A stretch of 20,927 nt of DNA from NCBI RefSeq assembly GCF_032854445.1, contig NW_027018497.1:1-20927 (forward strand). Reading direction: 5' to 3'. Made by a program: the position numbers and the translations under genes. Shown piece after piece: positions 1 to 9,316 of this stretch (positions within the stretch are counted from its first letter, which is position 1; every line of letters starts with the position of its first letter). Source of the DNA: Liolophura sinensis (lineage: Eukaryota > Mollusca > Polyplacophora > Chitonida > Chitonidae). The notes beneath the pieces are model-generated. The model saw only the letters and a program-made list of their open reading frames with translations, was not told the origin of the DNA and did no database searches.

Positions 1-110
1 AAAAATTGTTCCAGTGCTGCTGGTAAGAGGCTAATCCGACGTATTTTGTGAGGAGAATCGAATGGTGCAAACCGCGTTGCTCTCCGACCAATACTTTTGG
101 CTGTAGTGAC
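1..110 (+). repeat. Partial monomer (tail of the unit before unit 1)
   Basis: The last 110 bases of a unit are present, from the A-rich AAAAATTGTTCCAG to TGTAGTGAC. Mark: GTGAGGAGAATCG, one A shorter than the usual GAGAAATCG. Confidence 0.93.
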
Positions 111-663
111 AATTGATTGATCATTTATGTCATATTCACGTGCCCAGCAACGGCTCTTACTCCAATGGAAACCAGGGAAATTTGCAATTTCTCAACAGCT
201 GCCGATTGCCTGGCTCAATTCCGCATCTTTTGGCACCTTACTGAAGTGGGTCAGTGTTTCAGTTGTACTTTTTACAGCAGACTGTATCAAGTACCTTGTG
301 TTTTTCACGTTACAAATGGTGTGGTTTTTCTACACGTAGATAAAGACATTGAGATTGTCTTGCACTTAGAAGTAAGGCAATTGCTGGGTGAGTTAAATGG
401 GCTTAGCCCAAAGATTTCAGGTCTCCTGGGCTACCGAAGGGCACATAACTTATAGTCAAAAGTTGAATATAGTAATGACCATTTGCGATTGTACAGAGTA
501 CAGTGTAGCCGATTTCAATAACAAAAAGACCAGGCAAAAATGCAAAAGTGGAAAAAATATGTTCTAGTGCTGCTGGTAAGAGACTTATCCGACGTATTTG
601 TGACGTGAAATCGAATGGTGCAAACCGCGATGCTCTCCGACCAATACTTTTGGCTGTAGCCAC
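111..663 (+). repeat. Monomer 1 (553 bp)
   Basis: B=TTTA, C=CTGAAG, D=CACG with an inserted T (CACGTTACAAAT), E=GCAC, F=CAG, G=CCGAT. CCATGG is lost (CCAATGG). The tail reads TTCTAGTGCTGC and GACGTGAAATC, as in unit 6. Confidence 0.93.
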
Positions 664-1216
664 AATTGAATGATCATTGATGTCATAATCACGTGCCCAG
701 CAATGGCTCTTACTCCATGGAAACCAAGGATATTTGAAATTTTTTAACAGCTGCCGATGCCTGGCTCAATTCCGCATCTTTTGGCACCTTATAAATGTGG
801 GTCAGTGTTTAGTTGTACTTTTTACAGCAGACTGTATCAAGTACCTTGTGTTTTTCACGTACAAATGGTGTGGTTTTTCTACACGTAGATAAAGACATTG
901 AGATTGTCTTCCACTTAGAAGTAAGGCAATTGCTGGGTGAGTTGAAAGGGCTTAGCCCAAAGATTTCAGGTCTTCTGGGCTACCGAAGGGCACATAACTT
1001 ATAGTCAAAAGTTGAATATAGTAATGACCAGTCGCGATTGTACAGAGTAGAGTGTAGCCGATTTTCAATTAACAAAAAGACCCAGGCAAAAATGCAAAAG
1101 TGGAAAAACTGTTCCAGTGCTGCTGGTAAGAGGCTAATCCGACGTATTTTGTGAGGAGAAATCGAATGGTGGCCAAACCGCGTTGCTCTCCGACCAATAC
1201 TTTTGGCTGTAGTGAC
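664..1216 (+). repeat. Monomer 2 (553 bp)
   Basis: B=TTGA, GGATATTT, C=ATAAATG with TTTAG, D=CACG, E=CCAC, F=CAG, G=CCGAT. AGCAATGGC replaces AGCAACGGC. There are extra bases in ATTTTCAATTAAC, GACCCAGG and GGTGGCCAAACC. Confidence 0.93.
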
Positions 1217-1769
1217 AATTGAATGATCATTTATGTCATAATCACGTGCCCAGCAACGGCTCTTACTCCATGGAAACCAGGGAAATTTGCAATTTTTCAA
1301 CAGCTGCCGATGCCTGGCTCAATTCCGCATCTTTTGGCACCTTACTGAAGTGGGTCAGTGTTCAGTTGTTACTTTTTACAGCAGACTGTATCAAGTACCT
1401 TGTGTTTTTTCATGTACAAAAGGTGTGGTTTTTCTACACGTAGATAAAGACATTGAGATTGTCTTGCACTTAGAAGAAAGGCAATTGCTGGTGAGTTAAA
1501 TGGGCTTAGCCCAAAGATTTGACGTCTTCTGGGCTACTGAAGGGCACATAACTTATAGTCAAAAGTTGAATATAGTAATGACCAGTCGCGATTGTACAGA
1601 GTACAGTGTAGCCGGTTTTCAATTAACAAAAAGAACAGGCAAAAATGCAAAAGTGGAAAAACTGTTCCAGTGCTACTAGTAAGAGGCTAATCCGACGTAA
1701 TTTTGTGACGAGAAATCGAAATGGTGCATTCCGCGTTGCTCTCCGACCAATACTTTTGGCTGTAGCGAC
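1217..1769 (+). repeat. Monomer 3 (553 bp)
   Basis: B=TTTA, C=CTGAAG, D=CATGTACAAAAGGTG, E=GCAC, F=GAC, G=CCGGT. The tail has GTGCTACTAGTAAG and GTGCATTCCGCG, resembling the tail of unit 14. Confidence 0.93.
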
Positions 1770-2319
1770 AATTGAATGATCATTTATGTCATAATCACGT
1801 GCGTAGCACGGCTCTTACTCCATGGAAATCAGGGCAATTTGAAATTTTTCAACAGCTGCCGATTTCTGGCTCAATTCCGCATCTTTTGGCACCTTATTCA
1901 TGTGGGTCAGTGTTTTGTTGTATATTTTACAGCAGACTGTATCAAGTACCTTGTGTTTTTTATGTACAAATGGTCTGGTTTTTCTACACGTAGATAAAGA
2001 CATTGAGATTGTCTTGGGACTTAGAAGTAAGGCAATTGCTGGGTGAGTTAAATGGGCTTAGCCCAAAGATTTGACGTCTTTTGGGCTACCGAAGGGCACA
2101 TAACTTATAGTCAAAAGTTGAAAATAGTAATGACCAGTCGCGATTGTACAGAGTACAGTGTAGCCGATTTCAATTAACAAAAAGACCAGGCCAAAAATGC
2201 AAAGTGGAAAAACTATTCCAGTGCTGCTGGTAAGAGGCTTATCCGACGTATTTTGTGAGGAGAAATCGAATGGTGCCAAACCGCGATGCTCTCCGACCAA
2301 TACTTTTGGCTGCATCGAC
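1770..2319 (+). repeat. Monomer 4 (550 bp)
   Basis: It carries the GGTC/GGAC type at D/E, with F=GAC and G=CCGAT. C is a unique CTTATTCATG. The post-E-box block is GTGCGTAGCACGG, related to that of units 15 and 23. Confidence 0.93.
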
Positions 2320-2869
2320 AGTTGAATGATCATTGATGTCATAATCACGTGCCCAGCAACGGCTCTTACTCCATGGAAACCAGGGATATTTGCAATTTTT
2401 TAACAGCTGCCGATGCCTGGCCCAATTCCGCATCTTTTGGGCACCTTATAAATGTGGGTCAGTGTTTAGTTGTACTTTTTGCAGCAGACTGTATCAAGTA
2501 CCTTGTGTTTTTTATGTACAAATGGTCTGGTTTTTCTACACGTAGATAAGACAATGAGATTGTCTTGGACTTAGAAGTAAGGCAATTGCTGGATGAGTTA
2601 AATGGGCTAGCCCAAAGATTTGACGTCTTTTGGGCTACCGAAGGGCACATAACTTATAGTGAAAAGTTGAATATAGTAATGACCAGTCGCGATGGTACAG
2701 AAGTACAGTGTAGCCGATTTCAATTAACAAAAAGACCAGGTAAAAATGCAAAATTCGAAAAATTGTTCCAGTGCTGCTGGTAAGAGGCTAATCCGACGTA
2801 TTTTGTGAGGAGAAATCGAGAATGGTGCAAACCGCGTTGCTCTCCGACCAATCTTTTGGCTGTAGTGAC
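2320..2869 (+). repeat. Monomer 5 (550 bp)
   Basis: The anchor is AGTTGA after TGCATCGAC. B=TTGA, GGATATTT, C=ATAAATG, D/E=GGTC/GGAC, F=GAC. The central inverted repeat lacks its middle base and is a perfect palindrome, TGGGCTAGCCCA (2,603-2,614). Confidence 0.93.
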
Positions 2870-3570
2870 AATTGAATGATCATTTATGTCATATTCACGT
2901 GCCCAGCAACGGCTCTTACTCCATGGAAACCAGGGAAATTTGCAATTTCTCAACAGCTGCCGATGCCTGGACTCAATTCCGCATCTTTTGGCACCTTACT
3001 GAAGTGGGTCAGTGTTCAGTTGTACTTTTTACAGCAGACTGTATCAAGTACCTTGTGTTTTTCACGTACAAATGGTGTGGTGTTTTTTCTACACGTAGAT
3101 AAAGACATTGAGATTGTCTTGCACTTAGAAGTAAGGCAATTGCTGGGTGAGTTAAATGGGCTTAGCCCAAAGATTTCAGGTCCTCCTGGGCTACCGAAGG
3201 GCACATAACTTATAGTCAAAAGTTGAATATAGTAATGACCATTTGCGATTGTACAGAGTACAGTGTAGCCGATTTCAATTAACAAAAAGACCAGGCAAAA
3301 ATGCAAAAGTGGAAAAAATGTTTCTAGTGCTGCTGGTAAGAGACTTATCCGACGTATTTTGTGACGTGAAATCGAATGGTGCAAACCGCGATGCTCTCCG
3401 ACCAATACTTTTGGCTGTAGCCACAATTGAATGATCATTGATGTCATAATCACGTGCCCAGCAATGGCTCTTACTCCATGGAAACCAAGGATATTTGCAA
3501 TTTTTTAACAGCTGCCGATGCCTGGCTCAATTCCGCATCTTTTGGCACCTTATAAATGTGGGTCAGTGTT
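2758..3570 (+). repeat. Five-unit-period duplication, second copy (unit 5 tail to part of unit 7)
   Basis: This is the second copy of 1-800, offset about 2,757-2,761 bp (five units). Private insertions separate the two copies, such as the extra bases in ATCGAGAATGG here and in CACGTTACAAATGG in the first copy. Confidence 0.8.
2870..3424 (+). repeat. Monomer 6 (555 bp)
   Basis: It is a close relative of unit 1 (TCATATTCACG, CCATTTGCGATTG, TTCTAGTGC). B=TTTA, C=CTGAAG, E=GCAC, F=CAG. Insertions include TGGACTCAATT and GTGGTGTTTTTTC. Confidence 0.93.
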
Positions 3571-3977
3571 CAGTTGTACTTTTTACAGCAGACTGTATCA
3601 AGTAGCCTTGTGTTTTCACGTACAAATGGTGTGGTTTTTCTACACGTAGATAAAGACATTGAGATTGTCTTGCACTTAGAAGTAAGGCAATTGCTGGGTG
3701 AGTTAAATGGGCTTAGCCCAAAGATTTGACGTCTTCTGGGCTACCGAAGGGCACATAACCTTATAGTCAAAAGTTGAATATAGTAATGACCAGTCGCGAT
3801 TGTACAGAGTACAGTGTAGCCGGTTTCAATAAACAAAAAAGACCAGGCAAAAATGCAAAAGTGGAAAAAACTGTTCCAGTGCTGCTGGTAAGAGGCTAAT
3901 TCGACGTATTTTGTGACGAGAAATCGAATGGTGCAAACCGCGTTGCTCTCCGACCAATTACTTTTGGCTGTAGTGAC
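3425..3977 (+). repeat. Monomer 7 (553 bp)
   Basis: Its left part is close to unit 2 (GCCACAATTG, AGCAATGGC, AAGGATATTT, ATAAATG). Its right part has F=GAC and G=CCGGT with TTCAATAAAC, so the unit is mosaic. Insertions: AGTAGCCTTG, CATAACCTTA. Confidence 0.93.
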
Positions 3978-4535
3978 AATTGAATGATTATTTATGTCAT
4001 AATCACGTGCCCAGCAACGGCTCTTACTCCATGGAAACCAGGGAAATTTGCAATTTTTTCAACAGCTGCCGATGCCTGGCTCAATTCCGCATTCTTTTGG
4101 CACCTTACTGAAGTGGGTCAGTGTTCAGTTGTACTTTTACAGCAGACTGTATCAAGTACCTTGTGTTTTTCACGTACAAAATGGTGTGGTTTTTCTACAC
4201 GTAGATAAAGACATTGAGATTGTCTTGCACTTAGAAGTAAGGCAATTGCTGGGTGAGTTTAAATGGCTTAGCCCAAAGATTTCAGGTCTTCTGGGCTACC
4301 GAAGGGCACATAACTTATAGTCAAAAGTTGAATATTAGTAATGACCAGTCGCGATTGCGATTGTACAGAGTACAGTGTAGCCGATTTCAATTAACAAAAA
4401 GACCAGGCAAAAATGCAAAAGTTGAAAAACTGTTCCACTGCTGCTGGTAAGAGGCTAATCCGACGTATTTTGTGACGAGAAATCGAATGGTGCAAACCGC
4501 GTTGCTCTCCGACCAATACTTTTGGCTGTAGCGAC
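3978..4535 (+). repeat. Monomer 8 (558 bp, longest)
   Basis: ATGATTATTT replaces ATGATCATTT, as in unit 29. C=CTGAAG, E=GCAC, F=CAG, G=CCGAT, H=CCACTG. A 6-bp tandem duplication, GCGATTGCGATT (4,351-4,362), and single-base insertions explain its length. Confidence 0.93.
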
Positions 4536-5420
4536 AATTGAATGATCATTGATGTCATAATCACGTGCCCAGCAACGGCTCTTACTCCATGGAAACCGAG
4601 GAAATTTGCAATTTTTCAACAGCTGCCGATACTGGCTCAATTCCGCATCTTTTGGCACCTTACTGAAGTGGGTCAGTGTTCAGTTGTACTTTTTACAGCA
4701 GACTGCATCAAGTACCTTGTGTTTTTTATGTACAAATGGTGTGGTTTTTCTACACGTAGATAACGACATTGAGATTGTCTTCGACTTAGAAGTAAGACAA
4801 TTGCTGGATGAGTTAAATGGGCTTGGCCCAAAGATTTCAGGTCTTCTGGGCTACCGAAGGGCACATAACTTATAGTCAAAAGTTGAATATAGTAATGACC
4901 AGTCGCGATTGTACAGAGTACAGTGTACCCGATTTCAATTAACAAAAAGACCAGGCAAAAATGCAAAAGTGCAAAAACTGTTCCAGTGCTGCTGGTAAGA
5001 GGCTAATCCGACGTATTTTGTGACAAGAAATCGAATGGTGCAAACCGCGTTGCTCTCCGACCAATACTTTTGGCTGTAGCGACAATTGAATGATCATTTA
5101 TGTCATAATCACGTGCCCAGCAACGGCTCTTACTCCATGGAAACCAGGGAAATTTGCAATTTTTCAACAGCTGCCAATGCCTGGCTGAATTCCGCATCTT
5201 GTGGCACCTTACTTAAGTGGGTCAGTGTTCAGTTGTACTTTTTACAGCAGACTGTATCAAGTACCTTTTGTTTTTCACGTACAAATGGTGTGGTTTTTCT
5301 ACACGTAGATAAAGACATTGAGATTGTCTTGCACTTAGAAGTAAGGCAATTGCTGGGTGAGTTAAATGGGCTTAGCCCAAAGATTTCAGGTCTTCTGGGC
5401 TACCGAAGGGCACATAACTT
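4410..5420 (+). repeat. Two-unit block (units 9-10), first copy
   Basis: Units 9-10 match units 11-12 at an offset of about 1,098 bp and also resemble units 18-19. Unit 9-type marks are GAAACCGAGG, GATAACGACATT, CTTCGACTT, GGGCTTGGCCC and GTGTACCCG. Unit 10-type marks are GCCAATGCCTGGCTGAA, CATCTTGTGG and ACCTTTTGTTTTTC. Small private changes separate the copies, for example CTTACTTAAG in unit 10 against CTTACTGAAG in unit 12. Confidence 0.85.
4536..5083 (+). repeat. Monomer 9 (548 bp)
   Basis: B=TTGA, GAAACCGAGG, D=TATG...GGTG, E=AACG/CGAC, GGCTTGGCC, F=CAG, G=ACCCGAT. One base is missing in GATACTGGC. It is almost the same as unit 11. Confidence 0.94.
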
Positions 5421-5632
5421 ATAGTCAAAAGTTGAATATAGTAATGACCAGTCGCGATTGTACAGAGTCCAGTGTAGCCGATTTCAATTAACAAAAAGAC
5501 CAGGCAAAAATGCAAAAGTTGAAAAACTGTTCCACTGCTGCTGGTAAGAGGCTAATCCGACGTATTTTGTGACGAGAAATCGAATGGTGCAAACCGCGTT
5601 GCTCTCCGACCAATACTTTTGGCTGTAGCGAC
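5084..5632 (+). repeat. Monomer 10 (549 bp)
   Basis: B=TTTA, GCCAATGCCTGGCTGAA, CATCTTGTGG, CTTACTTAAG, ACCTTTTG, E=GCAC, F=CAG, G=CCGAT, H=CCACTG. It is the partner of unit 12. Confidence 0.94.
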
Positions 5633-6519
5633 AATTGAATGATCATTGATGTCATAATCACGTGCCCAGCAACGGCTCTTACTCCATGGAAACCGAGGAA
5701 ATTTGCAATTTTTCAACAGCTGCCGATACCTGGCTCAATTCCGCATCTTTTGGCACCTTACTGAAGTGGGTCAGTGTTCAGTTGTACTTTTTACAGCAGA
5801 CTGCATCAAGTACCTTGTGTTTTTTTATGTACAAATGGTGTGGTTTTTCTACACGTAGATAACGACATTGAGATTGTCTTCGACTTAGAAGTAAGACAAT
5901 TGCTGGATGAGTTAAATGGGCTTGGCCCAAAGATTTCAGGTCTTCTGGGCTACCGATGGGCACATAACTTATAGTCAAAAGTTGAATATAGTAATGACCA
6001 GTCGCGATTGTACAGAGTACAGTGTACCCGATTTCAATTAACAAAAAGACCAGGCAAAAATGCAAAAGTGCAAAAACTGTTCCAGTGCTGCTGGTAAGAG
6101 GCTAATCCGACGTATTTTGTGACAAGAAATCGAATGGTGCAAACCGCGTTGCTCTCCGACCAATACTTTTGGCTGTAGCGACAATTGAATGATCATTTAT
6201 GTCATAATCACGTGCCCAGCAACGGCTCTTACTCCATGGAAACCAGGGAAATTTGCAATTTTTCAACAGCTGCCAATGCCTGGCTGAATTCCGCATCTTG
6301 TGGCACCTTACTGAAGTGGGTCAGTGTTCAGTTGTACTTTTTACAGCAGACTGTATCAAGTACCTTTTGTTTTTCACGTACAAATGGTGTGGTTTTTCTA
6401 CACGTAGATAAAGACATTGAGATTGTCTTGCACTTAGAAGTAAGGCAATTGCTGGGTGAGTTAAATGGGCTTAGCCCAAAGATTTCAGGTCTTCTGGGCT
6501 ACCGAAGGGCACATAACTT
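5509..6519 (+). repeat. Two-unit block (units 11-12), second copy
   Basis: This is the partner of 4,410-5,420. The shared CATCTTGTGG and ACCTTTTGTTTTTC marks occur only in units 10 and 12, so the pair was copied together. After the AACTTATA near the end, the copies diverge: unit 12 has AATCAAAAGTTAAAT, a tail it shares with unit 19, whereas unit 10 does not. Confidence 0.85.
5633..6182 (+). repeat. Monomer 11 (550 bp)
   Basis: It is the unit 9 type. Differences are GATACCTGGC, one extra T before ATGTAC, and ACCGATGGGC for ACCGAAGGGC, which weakens the downstream hairpin. Confidence 0.94.
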
Positions 6520-6731
6520 ATAATCAAAAGTTAAATATAGTAATGACCAGTCGCGATTGTACAGAGTACAGTGTAGCCGATTTCAATTAACAAAAAGACC
6601 AGGCAAAAATGCAAAAGTGGAAAAACTGTTCCACTGCTGCTGGTAAGAGGCTAATCCGACGTATTTTGTGACGACAAATCGAATGGTGCAAACCGCGTTG
6701 CTCTCCGACCAATACTGTTGGCTGTAGCGAC
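6183..6731 (+). repeat. Monomer 12 (549 bp)
   Basis: It is the unit 10 type at its left. The tail has AATCAAAAGTTAAAT and GACGACAAATC, as in unit 19, and the unit ends with ATACTGTTGGC. Confidence 0.94.
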
Positions 6732-7280
6732 AATTGAATGATCATTTATGTCATAATCACGTGCCCAGCAACGGCTCTTACTGCATGGAAACCAGGGAAA
6801 TTTGCAATTTTTCAACAGCTGCCGATGCCTGGCTCAATTCCGCATCTTTTGGCACCTTACTGAAGTGGGTCAGTGTTCAGTTGTACTTTTTACAGCAGAC
6901 TGCATCACGTACCTTGTGTTTTTCACGTACAAATGGTGTGGTTTTTCTACACGTAGATAAAGACATTGAGATTGTCTTGCACTTAGAAGTAAGGCAATTG
7001 CTGGGTGAGTTAAATGGGCTTGGCCCAAAGATTTTAGGTCTTCTGGGCTACCGAAGGGCACATAACTTATAGTCAAAAGTTGAATATAGTAATGACCAGT
7101 CGCGATTGTACAGAGTACAGTGTAGCCGATTTCAATTAACAAAAAGACCAGGCAAAAATGCAAAAGTGCAAAAACTGTTCCAGTGCTGCTGGTAAGGGGC
7201 TAATCCGACGTATTTTGTAACGAAAAATCAAATGGTGCAAACCGCGTTGCTCTCCGACCAATACTTTTGGCTGTAGCGAC
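6732..7280 (+). repeat. Monomer 13 (549 bp)
   Basis: B=TTTA, CTGCATGG (CCATGG lost), ATCACGTACC, E=GCAC, GGCTTGGCC, F=TAG. The tail GTGCAAAAAC, GGGGCTAATCC and GTAACGAAAAATC is shared only with unit 21. Confidence 0.94.
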
Positions 7281-7830
7281 AATTCAATGATCATTGATGT
7301 CATAATCACGTGCAAAGCAACGGCTCTTACTCCATGGAAACCATGGATATTTGCAATTTTTTAACAGCTGCCGATGCCTGGCCCAATTCCGCATCTTTTG
7401 GCACCTTATAAATGTGGGTCAGTGTTTAGTTGTACTTTTTACAGCAGACTGTATCAAGTACCTTGTGTTTTTTATGTACAAATGGTCTGGTTTTTCTACA
7501 CGTAGATAAAGACATTGAGATTGTCTTGGACTTAGAAGTAAGACAATTGCTGGGTGAGTTAAATGGGCTTAGCCCAAAGATTTGACGTCTTCTGGGCTAC
7601 CGAAGGGCACATAACTTATAGTCAAAAGATGAATATAGTAATGACCAGTCGCGATTGTACAGAGTACAGTGTAGCCGGTTTCAATTTAACAAAAAGACCA
7701 GGCAAAAATGCAAAAGTGGAAAAACTGTTCCACTGCTACTCGTAAAAGGCTAATCCGGCGTATTTTGTGACGAGAAATAGAATGGTGCAATCCGCGTTGC
7801 TCTCCGACCAATACTTTTGGCTGTAGCGAC
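7281..7830 (+). repeat. Monomer 14 (550 bp)
   Basis: The anchor is AATTCA. B=TTGA, GTGCAAAGC, a second CCATGG created in AAACCATGGAT, C=ATAAATG, D/E=GGTC/GGAC, F=GAC, G=CCGGT. The tail is CTACTCGTAAAAGG. It is near-identical to unit 22. Confidence 0.95.
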
Positions 7831-8379
7831 AATTGAATGATCATTTATGCCATAATCACGTGCGTTGCAACGGCTCTTACTCCATGGAAACCAGGGAAAT
7901 TTGCAATTTGTCAACAGCTGCCGATGCCTGGCTCAATTCCGAATCTTTTGGCACCTTACTGAAGTGGGTCAGTGTTCAGTTGTACTTTTTACAGCAGGCT
8001 GTATCAAGTACCTTGTGTTTTTCATGTACAAATGGTGTGGTTTTTCTACACGTAGATAAAGACATTGAGATTGTCTTGCACTTAGAAGTAAGGCAATTGC
8101 TGGGTGAGTTAAATGGGCTTAGCCCAAAGATTTCAGGTCTTCTGGGCTACCGAAGGGCACATAACTTATAGTCAAAAGTTGAATATAGTAATGACCAGTC
8201 GCGATTGTACAGAGTACAGTGTAGCCGATTTCAATTAACAAAAAGACCAGGCAAAAATGCAAAAGTGGAAAAACTGTTCCAGTGCTGCTGGTAAGAGGCT
8301 AATTCGACGTATTTTGTGACGAGAAATCGAATGGTGCAAACCGCGTTGCTCTCCGACCAATACTTTTGGCTGTAGCGAC
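7831..8379 (+). repeat. Monomer 15 (549 bp)
   Basis: TTTATGCCATAATC, GTGCGTTGC, ATTTGTCAACAG, CCGAATCTTT, CAGCAGGCTG, D=CATG, E=GCAC, F=CAG, G=CCGAT. It is near-identical to unit 23. Confidence 0.95.
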
Positions 8380-8928
8380 AATTCAATGACCATTGATGTC
8401 ATAATCACGTGCCCAGCAACGGCTCTTACTCCATGGAAACCAGGGATATTTGCAATTTTTTAACAGCTGCCGATGCCTGGCCCAATTCCGCATCTTTTGG
8501 CACCTTATAAATGTGGGTCAGTGTTTAGTTGTACTTTTTACAGCAGACTGTATCAAGTACCTTGTGTTTTTTATGTACAAATGGTGTGGTTTTTCTACAC
8601 GTAGATAAAGACATTGAGATTGTCTTGCACTTAGAAGTAAGGCAATTGTTGGGTGAGTTAAATGGGCCTGGCCCAAAGATTTCAGGTCTTCTGGGCTACC
8701 GAAGGGCACATAACTTATAGTCAAAAGTTGAATATAGTAATGACCAGTCGCGATTGTACAGAGTACAGTGTAGCCGGTTTCAATTAACAAAAAGACCAGG
8801 CAAAAATGCAAAAGTGGAAAAACTGTTCCAGTGCTGCTGGTAAGAGGCTAATCCGACGTATTTTGTGACGAGAAATCGAATGGTGCAAACCGCGTTGCTC
8901 TCCGACCAATACTTTTGGCTGTAGCGAC
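8380..8928 (+). repeat. Monomer 16 (549 bp)
   Basis: The left half is of the other type (AATTCA, ATTGATG, GGATATTT, ATAAATG, TATG) and the right half is the common type (GGTG, GCAC, CAG). The palindrome becomes AATGACCATT. The central inverted repeat is TGGGCCTGGCCCA. It is near-identical to unit 24. Confidence 0.95.
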
Positions 8929-8933
8929 AATTG

Positions 8934-8943
8934 AATGATCATT
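8934..8943. other. Perfect 10-bp palindrome AATGATCATT (example in unit 17)
   Basis: It is present near the start of nearly every unit. Units 8 and 29 (GATTATT), 16 and 24 (GACCATT) and 35 (AATAATC) have a single change. It is a short dyad that could be a protein-binding site, though 10 bp is too short to claim a function. Confidence 0.6.
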
Positions 8944-8954
8944 TATGTCATAAT

Positions 8955-8960
8955 CACGTG
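8955..8960. other. CACGTG (E-box-like) palindrome, one per unit (example in unit 17)
   Basis: It is found in almost every unit; units 34 and 36 have CACATG, and units 1 and 6 reach it through ATTCACGTG instead of AATCACGTG. CACGTG is the core bound by many basic helix-loop-helix proteins. Occupancy here is unknown. Confidence 0.5.
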
Positions 8961-9211
8961 CCCAGCAACGGCTCTTACTCCATGGAAACCAGGGAAATTT
9001 GCAATTTTTCAACAGCTGCCAATGCCTGGCTAAATTCCGCATCTTTTGGCACCTTACTGAAGTGGGTCAGTGTTCAGTTGTACTTTTTACAGCAGACTGT
9101 ATCAAGTACCTTGTGTTTTTCACGTACAAATGGTGTGGTTTTTCTACACGTAGATAAAGACATTGAGATTGTCTTGCACTTAGAAGTAAGGCAATTGCTG
9201 GGTGAGTTAAA

Positions 9212-9224
9212 TGGGCTTAGCCCA
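9212..9224. other. Inverted repeat TGGGCT-T-AGCCCA (example in unit 17)
   Basis: Six-base arms flank one central base. Other units have TGGGCTTGGCCCA (units 9, 11, 13, 18, 27), TGGGCCTGGCCCA (16, 24) or a perfect 12-bp palindrome TGGGCTAGCCCA (5). Most changes keep the arms complementary or allow a G-T/G-U pair; unit 8 loses one G. Confidence 0.6.
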
Positions 9225-9236
9225 AAGATTTGACGT

Positions 9237-9253
9237 CTTCTGGGCTACCGAAG
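9237..9253. other. Imperfect hairpin CTTCTGGGCTACCGAAG (example in unit 17)
   Basis: CTTC pairs with GAAG and GG with CC around a GCTA loop, with one bulged T. It lies 12 bases after the TGGGCT-AGCCCA repeat in every unit. Unit 11 breaks one pair (CCGATG). Confidence 0.45.
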
Positions 9254-9303
9254 GGCACATAACTTATAGTCAAAAGTTGAATATAGTAATGACCAGTCGC
9301 GAT

Positions 9304-9316
9304 TGTACAGAGTACA
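9304..9316. other. Inverted repeat TGTAC-AGA-GTACA (example in unit 17)
   Basis: Five-base arms flank a three-base centre, within GATTGTACAGAGTACAGTG. It is conserved in nearly all units, with unit 10 carrying GAGTCCAG. Function is unknown. Confidence 0.5.

Larger units (their letters stand above)
1..800 (+). repeat. Five-unit-period duplication, first copy (before unit 1 to part of unit 2)
   Basis: Position 1 aligns with about 2,758. Shared rare marks are AAAAATTGTTCC, TCATATTCACG, GACCATTTGCGATTG, TTCTAGTGCTGC, GAGACTTATCC, GTGACGTGAAATC, GTAGCCACAATTG and AGCAATGGCTC. Resemblance fades around site C of unit 2. Confidence 0.8.

Noticed and set aside
2440-2460. TATA box in CTTATAAATG units
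   Set aside because: It is present in only about eight units, with no conserved start region or transcript evidence, and is better read as a diagnostic variant.
9304-9316. Steroid hormone response element at TGTAC-AGA-GTACA
   Set aside because: The half-sites do not match AGAACA/TGTTCT. Only the spacing is similar.
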